Below, piece after piece: positions 1-6,413 of a DNA stretch of 6,413 nucleotides. The notes under the pieces are model-generated. The model was not told the origin of the DNA, made no database searches, and saw nothing but the letters and a program-made list of their open reading frames with translations. Source of the DNA: Chloroflexota bacterium. Lineage in GTDB: Bacteria > Chloroflexota > Limnocylindria > QHBO01. The translations under genes were made by a program, and so were the position numbers. The stretch's first letter is position 1; every line of letters starts with the position of its first letter. Location: positions 1 through 6,413 of the forward strand of contig VBJP01000180.1 of the NCBI GenBank assembly GCA_005880165.1, read 5' to 3'.

Positions 1-335
1 TCCTGGCGGTCGAGATACGGCGAGCAGGCGGCGATCTCCGCCTGCTCCGGGTCGCGGTTGCCCGGTGGCCGGCATTTCACGACGTTGGTGATGAACACCT
101 CGGAGCGCTGCCAGCCGACGGCGTTGAGCAGTTCGGTCAGCAGCTGACCCGCGGGGCCGACGAAGGGTCGCCCGGTGGCGTCCTCGCGGGCGCCAGGCCC
201 CTCGCCCACGAACAGGACGTCGGAGAGCGGATTCCCTTCGCCCGGCACCGCCTGGGTGCGTCCTCGCGCCAGCGGGCAGAGCGTGCAGGTTCGCACCTCT
301 CCCGCAATGACCGCGAGCTGCCCCTCCGTGCCCAT
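1..335 (-). CDS. Uracil-DNA glycosylase, type 4/5 (UdgA-like, Fe-S), 3' end cut by window
   Basis: Only the first 111 residues are in the window; the gene runs off the left edge. The protein removes uracil from DNA to start base excision repair. Visible signatures are the N-terminal CxxC of CTLCP (C17, C20), the active-site block GEGPGARED followed by GRPFVGPAGQ (about 44-64), and TNVVKCRPPGNRDP (about 83-96), followed by C104. C17, C20, C88 and C104 match the four cysteines that hold the 4Fe-4S cluster in thermostable family 4 enzymes. I chose the ATG at 335, 10 nt after the pnp stop, because the family-like sequence starts almost immediately. It has no clear Shine-Dalgarno, so it may depend on translation of pnp. 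An in-frame GTG at 374, inside the pnp end, is an alternative start. Some database entries call this family phage SPO1 DNA polymerase-related protein. Type 4 versus 5 cannot be settled without the C-terminal half. Confidence 0.9.
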   Translation of the reverse strand, partial: MGTEGQLAVIAGEVRTCTLCPLARGRTQAVPGEGNPLSDVLFVGEGPGAREDATGRPFVGPAGQLLTELLNAVGWQRSEVFITNVVKCRPPGNRDPEQAEIAACSPYLDRQ

Positions 336-345
336 CGGCCGGGAG

Positions 346-2964
<2,619 letters not shown>

Positions 2965-2969
2965 TGAAT

Positions 2970-2974
2970 CCTCC
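2970..2974 (-). promoter_or_regulatory. Ribosome binding site of pnp
   Basis: GGAGG lies five bases before the GTG at 2964. It decides the start of pnp, since no ATG fits the family N-terminus MAIKVE. The same motif and spacing precede rpsO. Confidence 0.85.
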
Positions 2975-3005
2975 GGAAGATCTACTGAATGTGCGCGTCG
3001 GGCGC

Positions 3006-3042
3006 GATCCGCGAGCCGTCAGTCAGACGGCCGGTCGGGATC
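3006..3042 (-). promoter_or_regulatory. Stem-loop in the pnp leader, proximal
   Basis: GATCC (3006-3010) pairs with GGATC (3038-3042), CGA (3012-3014) with TCG (3035-3037), and GCCGTC (3015-3020) with GACGGC (3026-3031) around a five-base loop. This gives 14 pairs with a one-base and a three-base bulge. It ends about 30 nt before the pnp ribosome binding site. In E. coli a long hairpin in the pnp leader is cut by RNase III and is the basis of PNPase autoregulation. A similar role here is inference from position and shape; there is no U-tract, so it is not a terminator. Confidence 0.55.
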
Positions 3043-3064
3043 AGCACTGCCGAAACGGACGCGA

Positions 3065-3086
3065 CTCCGCGTGGGTGAGTGCGGAG
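3065..3086 (-). promoter_or_regulatory. Weak stem-loop in the rpsO-pnp spacer
   Basis: CTCCGC (3065-3070) and GCGGAG (3081-3086) form six pairs around a ten-base loop, extendable by a G-U pair in the minus-strand transcript. An outer stem, GGACGC (3057-3062) with GCGTCC (3104-3109), could enclose it. Alternative pairings exist in this stretch, so the exact fold is uncertain and it could be chance in GC-rich DNA. Confidence 0.35.
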
Positions 3087-3121
3087 CGACTCATGGACGG
3101 TGAGCGTCCTGATGTGCGAAA

Positions 3122-3145
3122 CCCAGGAGCGTATTGGCTCCTGGG
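3122..3145 (-). terminator. Perfect hairpin after rpsO: attenuator-like terminator or 3'-end stabiliser
   Basis: CCCAGGAGC (3122-3130) and GCTCCTGGG (3137-3145) are perfect reverse complements around a six-base loop. In the direction of transcription the stem begins about 20 nt after the rpsO stop and is followed by TTT and then CGC. The position matches the leaky terminator between rpsO and pnp in E. coli. The U-run of only three bases argues for partial termination or a barrier that protects the rpsO mRNA end rather than full termination. The other orientation has no T-run, which supports the minus-strand reading. Confidence 0.6.
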
Positions 3146-3164
3146 CCTGCGCAACGTGCGGTGA

Positions 3165-3434
3165 TTATCGGCGCAACCCCAGCCGGCCGATCACTTCGCG
3201 GTAGCGGTCGACGTCGCTGCGAACCAGGTAGGCCAGCAGGCGCCGCCGCTGTCCGACCAGCTTGAGCAGGCCGCGACGCGAGTGATTGTCGTTCGGGTAG
3301 GTGCGCAGGTGGTCCGTCAGGGACTTGATCCGCTCGGTGAGAAGCGCGATCTGGACCTCGGGTGAACCGGTGTCACCCTCATGGGTGGCATAGCCTTCGA
3401 CGATCGCGCTCTTCGCTTCCTTGGCGAGCGGCAC
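3165..3434 (-). CDS. rpsO: 30S ribosomal protein S15
   Basis: S15 binds the central domain of 16S rRNA early in small-subunit assembly and forms a bridge to the large subunit. The 89-residue product equals the E. coli length. It carries the family core HEGDTGSPEVQIALLTERI near residues 16-34, the rRNA-binding stretch NDNHSRRGLLKLVGQRRRLL near 53-72, and the terminal RYREVIGRLGLRR. I chose the GTG at 3434 (giving MPLAKEAKSAIVEGY) over the in-frame ATG at 3473. The GTG has GGAGG five bases upstream and yields the standard length, while the upstream ATG adds 13 residues not typical of the family and overlaps a candidate -10 element. It stands 106 nt after ribF and 200 nt before pnp. Whether this S15 represses its own mRNA, as in some bacteria, cannot be read from the sequence. 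Confidence 0.97.
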   Translation of the reverse strand: MPLAKEAKSAIVEGYATHEGDTGSPEVQIALLTERIKSLTDHLRTYPNDNHSRRGLLKLVGQRRRLLAYLVRSDVDRYREVIGRLGLRR

Positions 3435-3439
3435 AGATT

Positions 3440-3444
3440 CCTCC
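3440..3444 (-). promoter_or_regulatory. Ribosome binding site of rpsO
   Basis: GGAGG lies five bases before the GTG at 3434. It fixes the rpsO start at a GTG rather than at the upstream in-frame ATG at 3473, which lacks a comparable site. Confidence 0.85.
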
Positions 3445-3471
3445 ACTTTCAACTTCACACTGAACCCGCGC

Positions 3472-3480
3472 ATGGTATCA
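3472..3480 (-). promoter_or_regulatory. Candidate extended -10 promoter for rpsO
   Basis: In the ribF-rpsO gap the minus strand reads TGATACCAT: an extended -10 (TGn) followed by TACCAT, four of six matches to TATAAT. Transcription would start near 3464, leaving a leader of about 30 nt before the GTG. No recognisable -35 hexamer lies 17 nt upstream (GAGCGG there), so this rests on the -10 alone. A separate rpsO promoter is known in other bacteria. The rest of the 106-nt gap shows a G-rich purine tract (around 3486-3500) and nothing else I can name. Confidence 0.35.
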
Positions 3481-3540
3481 GATCGACCCCCTCCCCGCTC
3501 GTCCGCTTTCCGTACGAATTGACCGATGGCGCGCACAGCC

Positions 3541-4338
3541 TCAGGCGCGAGACAGCAGGTCCAGGGCGACCCGCTCGGTCGCAATCGGTGCGTCACGACG
3601 AAGCTCGACGTTGCCCTCCGGATCGATCCACAGCAGCCCGTCATGGGTCCCAACCGGTGCCTGTCTGTCCCGAATCCTGGCCCGATAGGCGCCGGGTGCC
3701 GGCAGAGCCGGGTGGTATGCAAAGCGCAGGCTCGGGCTCGCTCCTGATGAGCTGAGGGCTCCCTCCAGGTAGGCGGGATGCCCCAGCAGCCGGGCCGCCT
3801 CGTCGACCGCGCCGTCGGTCAGGGCGCCGCGGATGCGGCCTGACGAGATAGGGGCTTGGCCATCGGTCACCAGGCGGTCGACCCGAACCACATCGAAGCC
3901 CGCCGATCGCCCGAACGCCTCCATCGCCTCCGGCGTGCCCGCCCGATCCCGTCCGAACGCCGACTCGGGGCTCATGACCAGCGCGCGGACGCGGATCTGC
4001 GGCGCCATGGCGAGGAGGAACTCCTCCGGGGTCAAGGCCCGCAGGTTATTGTCGAACCGCAGCGGGACCGCGACATCGATACTCGCCTCCGTCAGCCTGC
4101 GCAGGTTCTCATGCAAGGGCGCGAGCCGCGCCACCAGCGTCCCCGGACGAACGACCTCGTCCGGGTGCGGATCGAAGACGAGGGCGACCGCCTTCAAACC
4201 GCGCTGCCGAGCGGCCTGCACGGTCGCCTCGACCAGCGCCAGATGGCCCCGATGGACGCCGTCGAAGACGCCCATGCATACCGCGGCCTCGCCAACCTCG
4301 GGCAGCTCGTGGATGGCCATCGCCCGCAGCCCGCTCAT
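3541..4338 (-). CDS. ribF: RibF-family FAD synthetase with degenerate riboflavin kinase domain
   Basis: Bifunctional RibF normally phosphorylates riboflavin to FMN (C-terminal domain) and adenylylates FMN to FAD (N-terminal domain). The N-terminal nucleotidyltransferase half looks complete: GVFDGVHRGH (23-32), VFDPHPDEV (54-62), LTPEEFLLAM (102-111), FGRDRAG (128-134) and the ISSGRIR motif (164-170, usually ISSTRIR). After LLGHPAYLEG (184-193) the kinase half has only about 72 residues instead of about 120, and the GFPTAN signature that binds ATP and metal is missing. Only LPAPGAYRARI (212-222) recalls the family's LPxxGVYA strand. The total of 265 residues is short for the usual 300-320. The stop is a clean TGA and the frame has no obvious break, so this looks like domain decay rather than a sequencing error. 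The ATG at 4338 overlaps the truB stop as ATGA; Met7 is an alternative start. Synthetase activity is likely; riboflavin kinase activity is doubtful. Confidence 0.9.
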   Translation of the reverse strand: MSGLRAMAIHELPEVGEAAVCMGVFDGVHRGHLALVEATVQAARQRGLKAVALVFDPHPDEVVRPGTLVARLAPLHENLRRLTEASIDVAVPLRFDNNLRALTPEEFLLAMAPQIRVRALVMSPESAFGRDRAGTPEAMEAFGRSAGFDVVRVDRLVTDGQAPISSGRIRGALTDGAVDEAARLLGHPAYLEGALSSSGASPSLRFAYHPALPAPGAYRARIRDRQAPVGTHDGLLWIDPEGNVELRRDAPIATERVALDLLSRA

Positions 4339-5219
4339 CCCGGCTCGTCACCGATCACCGTCTCGGGCCTGAGGAGGTCGCCCTCCACTCGCCCGATGCC
4401 GAGCAGCGCTCCGTCGTTGAAGACGGCGTGGCGGCCGGGACCATCGGATGCGTGCAGAGGCACCGCCGAGCCGTGCCGAAACCGTAGCGTCTCGGTCGCG
4501 TCGAGCTGCAGGCGCGGCAGCGGCAGCAGGTCCCCCACCGCCAGCAAGGCGGTCTCGAGGCGTCCCTCGCCAGCGAGCGACTCGAGACGCTCCGGGGTGA
4601 CTGCATCCTCGGCTAGCAGCGACCCGACCGCCGTTCGGCGCAGCTCGGCAAGGTAGCCGCCGCTTCCCAGCCGGTCACCGAGGTCACGAGCAATCGAGCG
4701 AACGTACGTCCCGGGCCCGCAGCGCAGGTCGACGCGCAGGTCGAGCCGGTCCACGTCCCGTTCCACGCGCAGCAGGTCGATGGCGTGGACCGTTACGGCC
4801 CGCGCCTCAAGCTCCACCGGCTCGCCCCGGCGCACCAGGCGGTGCGCCGATCGACCGCCGACCTTGCGCGCCGAGAATGCCGGCGGTCGCTGCTCGAACG
4901 TCCCCAGGAACGCCGCCAGAGCCTCGGAGACTCGCTCGTCGGCGGGAAGCGGGCCGCCGCGCTCGATCGGCCCCTGCGCGTCATCGGTCACCGATCGCCA
5001 TCCGAGGCGGATGACGGCCTCGTAGCGCTTGTCACCGGCGGCCAGGTCGCGGCTGAAGCGTGTCGCCGCGCCGACCAGGATGGGCAGCACTCCCGAGGCC
5101 AGCGGATCCAGCGTTCCAGCATGCCCGATGCGACGCATGCCGGTGAGCCGCCGCATGAGGGCAACCATGTCGTGCGAGGTCGGACCGACTGGTTTGTCGA
5201 GGTTAACGACCCCCAGCAT
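4335..5219 (-). CDS. truB: tRNA pseudouridine-55 synthase TruB
   Basis: TruB isomerises U55 in the T-loop of tRNAs to pseudouridine and also acts as a tRNA chaperone. The 294 residues begin MLGVVNLDKPVGPTSHD and include GHAGTLDPLASGVLP (32-46) with the catalytic aspartate D38, the KRYEAVIRLG motif (64-73) with the stacking Tyr66, FSARKVGGRSAHRLVRRGE (115-133), and CGPGTYVRSIARDLG (167-181) with Arg174. The C-terminal part (about 230-290) resembles the small PUA-like TruB C-terminal domain. The reading frame stays open 44 codons upstream of 5219, but the family N-terminus starts at this ATG and the upstream part lies inside nrnA. The start overlaps nrnA by 17 bp with only a weak GAGG nearby, suggesting coupled translation. 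The stop overlaps the ribF start. Length and motifs are normal for the bacterial enzyme. Confidence 0.97.
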   Translation of the reverse strand: MLGVVNLDKPVGPTSHDMVALMRRLTGMRRIGHAGTLDPLASGVLPILVGAATRFSRDLAAGDKRYEAVIRLGWRSVTDDAQGPIERGGPLPADERVSEALAAFLGTFEQRPPAFSARKVGGRSAHRLVRRGEPVELEARAVTVHAIDLLRVERDVDRLDLRVDLRCGPGTYVRSIARDLGDRLGSGGYLAELRRTAVGSLLAEDAVTPERLESLAGEGRLETALLAVGDLLPLPRLQLDATETLRFRHGSAVPLHASDGPGRHAVFNDGALLGIGRVEGDLLRPETVIGDEPG

Positions 5220-6192
5220 CGCCTCGCGCCAGCTCGCGCTCGCAGGTGGCCAGCACCTGGGCTCGCGCCTCATCGATCTCGACGTCGAGCGTGCAGCCGG
5301 CCGCCCGCGGGTGACCGCCGCCCCCGAACTGGCTGGTGATCGCCACCGCATCGGCTCGCTCGCTGGTGCGCACCGAGACCCGGATCCGCTTGGGCTCAGC
5401 CTCCTTGAACAGGACGATGACGTCGGCCCCGCGGGTGATGCCCATCAGGTCGACGAATCCCTCCGAGGCACTCGCGTCGTTGCCCGTCTCGGTCAGCATC
5501 GCCAGGGTCATCGAGGCGTGGATGACCCGGCCGCCCGCTCGCTCCTCGATGCCGGCCAGCATCAGCCCCCACAGCCGGAGCGTCGCGAATGGCTTGTCAG
5601 CGTAGATCGCGCGGTTGATGGCCGACAACGGAGCACCCGCCTTCACGAGGTCGGCGGCAACCCGCAGCGTGCGGGGCGTGGAATTGGGGTGGGCGAAGGT
5701 GTGCGTGTCCTGAACGAGCCCGGCAGCCAGGCAGGTGGCCAGCTCGGCATCGAGCGTGATCCCCAGCTCGGGAAGCATCAGCGCGACGATCTCGCAGGTG
5801 GCCGCCGCGGATGGGTCGACCAGGTTGGCGGCGCCGAACCGAGGGTTGCTGACGTGGTGATCGATGTTGACGAGCGTGGCGCGCTTGAGCCAGTCGGCGT
5901 GCTCCCGCGCGATGCTGCCGGTGCGCGCGAGATCACCAGCATCGACGATGACCGCCACGTCCGGCTCCAGCTGCGGCTCGCTCCGAACGCGGTCGACCCG
6001 CGGCAGGAACGCGAGGAATGGCGGAATCGGGTCGCCTGCCACCACCTCCGCCTGCTTTCCGAGGCGCTCGGCGATGATCGCCACCGCCAGCGCCGCCCCG
6101 AGCGTGTCCCCGTCAGGGCTCTCATGGCAGATGGCGGTGATGTGGTCGGCGCCCCGGATCGCGGCGATGACGGCTGGGAGATCGTCGGTCAC
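5203..6192 (-). CDS. nrnA: DHH/DHHA1 phosphoesterase, NrnA-like oligoribonuclease / pAp phosphatase
   Basis: NrnA-type enzymes hydrolyse 2-5-nt RNAs left by larger exonucleases and dephosphorylate 3'-phosphoadenosine 5'-phosphate, using a two-metal (often Mn) site. The 329 residues show the DHH domain motifs HESPDGD (23-29; D27, D29), VIVDAGD (81-87; D84), DHH (111-113) and GLVQDTHTF (158-166; D162). The C-terminal DHHA1 domain carries GGGGHPRAAG (290-299), which grips the substrate. The motif around D162 is usually TDTG; here it reads QDTH, a change beside a metal ligand that may alter substrate choice. The GTG start at 6192 overlaps the rbfA stop as GTGA, with GAGGA about ten bases upstream. 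This position between rbfA and truB is common for such genes. Whether it acts mainly on nano-RNA, pAp or cyclic-dinucleotide products (pApA, pGpG) is not decidable here. Confidence 0.92.
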   Translation of the reverse strand: MTDDLPAVIAAIRGADHITAICHESPDGDTLGAALAVAIIAERLGKQAEVVAGDPIPPFLAFLPRVDRVRSEPQLEPDVAVIVDAGDLARTGSIAREHADWLKRATLVNIDHHVSNPRFGAANLVDPSAAATCEIVALMLPELGITLDAELATCLAAGLVQDTHTFAHPNSTPRTLRVAADLVKAGAPLSAINRAIYADKPFATLRLWGLMLAGIEERAGGRVIHASMTLAMLTETGNDASASEGFVDLMGITRGADVIVLFKEAEPKRIRVSVRTSERADAVAITSQFGGGGHPRAAGCTLDVEIDEARAQVLATCERELARGDAGGR

Positions 6193-6413
6193 CGAGATTC
6201 ATCCTCAGGCCCGGGCCCTTGCTCCGGCTCCGGCGCCTCCTGGCCGTCCTCGACCTCGTGCAGCAGGCGCAGCACTCGATCCCCCGCCTCGATCGAGTCG
6301 TCGCGGCGCATGGCAAGCGCCGGGACGTGGCGCAGCCGCAGACGCTCGCCGAGCCGCCGGCGCAGCCATGGGGTGGCGTCGTCCAGCGCCGCCATGCTGC
6401 GGGCTCGTTCTTC
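6189..6413 (-). CDS. rbfA: Ribosome-binding factor A, C-terminal part (5' end outside window)
   Basis: The last 74 residues are present; the gene enters from the right edge in frame. RbfA is a small KH-fold protein that binds the immature 30S subunit and aids 16S rRNA 5'-end maturation, notably in the cold. The visible part holds the family's C-terminal pattern: a helix with LRRRLGERLRLRHVPAL, then DDSIEAGDRVLRLLHEVE, matching the usual LGxxLxLRxxPxLxFxxDxSIexGxRIxxLL. After that comes a short acidic, Pro/Gly/Glu-rich tail of about 20 residues, as is common and probably disordered. Its TGA overlaps the GTG of nrnA, so it is the upstream coupled gene. Typical neighbours further upstream would be infB and nusA, but they are not in the window. 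Confidence 0.88.
   Translation of the reverse strand, partial: EERARSMAALDDATPWLRRRLGERLRLRHVPALAMRRDDSIEAGDRVLRLLHEVEDGQEAPEPEQGPGPEDESR

Noticed and set aside
3435..3722. N-terminal extension of the rpsO frame to an upstream ATG (3722 or 3473)
   Set aside because: The 3722 version runs through the ribF coding sequence and resembles no S15. The GTG at 3434 with GGAGG and the standard 89-residue length is the better start.
5220..5351. Upstream extension of truB to a start at 5351
   Set aside because: The extra 44 residues are Arg/Ser/Pro-rich shadow of nrnA coding DNA. The TruB family N-terminus begins at the ATG at 5219.

Overview
The window is a compact, very GC-rich piece of bacterial chromosome with every recognisable gene on the minus strand. 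Read in the direction of transcription (from high to low coordinates) the order is rbfA (3' end only), an NrnA-type DHH phosphoesterase, truB, ribF, rpsO, pnp, and the 5' part of a type 4/5-like uracil-DNA glycosylase. The run rbfA-nrnA-truB-ribF-rpsO-pnp is the widely conserved nusA/infB-type translation and RNA-processing cluster. GC content, protein style, the rbfA-DHH-truB order and GTG starts suggest an uncultured Chloroflexota-like or other high-GC deep-branching bacterium. I infer this from general resemblance only; no marker fixes the taxon.

Layout: rbfA stops in a GTGA overlap with nrnA. nrnA overlaps truB by 17 bp, and truB overlaps ribF by the ATGA tetranucleotide, so these four genes look translationally coupled. 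About 106 nt separate ribF from rpsO and contain a possible extended -10 promoter. About 200 nt separate rpsO from pnp and contain at least two convincing stem-loops plus one weaker one, much as the rpsO-pnp spacer does in well-studied bacteria. The glycosylase gene starts only 10 nt after the pnp stop. No RNA genes, mobile elements, repeats of note or CRISPR arrays are visible, and no gene-free stretch exceeds 300 nt.

The striking feature is pnp. It encodes an 872-residue polynucleotide phosphorylase, roughly 160 residues longer than usual. The extra length is a complete DEDDh (DnaQ/PolC-epsilon type) 3'-5' exonuclease domain, residues about 252-412, inserted in frame between the first RNase PH core and the rest of the all-alpha linker domain. 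All five DEDDh residues and the PNPase catalytic residues are intact, so one polypeptide appears to carry both a phosphorolytic and a hydrolytic 3'-5' nuclease. A second oddity is RibF: its FAD synthetase (adenylyltransferase) half looks intact, but its riboflavin kinase half is short and lacks the PTAN signature.

Functionally the cluster joins ribosome maturation (RbfA, S15), tRNA modification (TruB), RNA turnover (PNPase-exonuclease fusion and the nano-RNase/pAp phosphatase NrnA), flavin cofactor synthesis (RibF) and, at the end, uracil repair in DNA.
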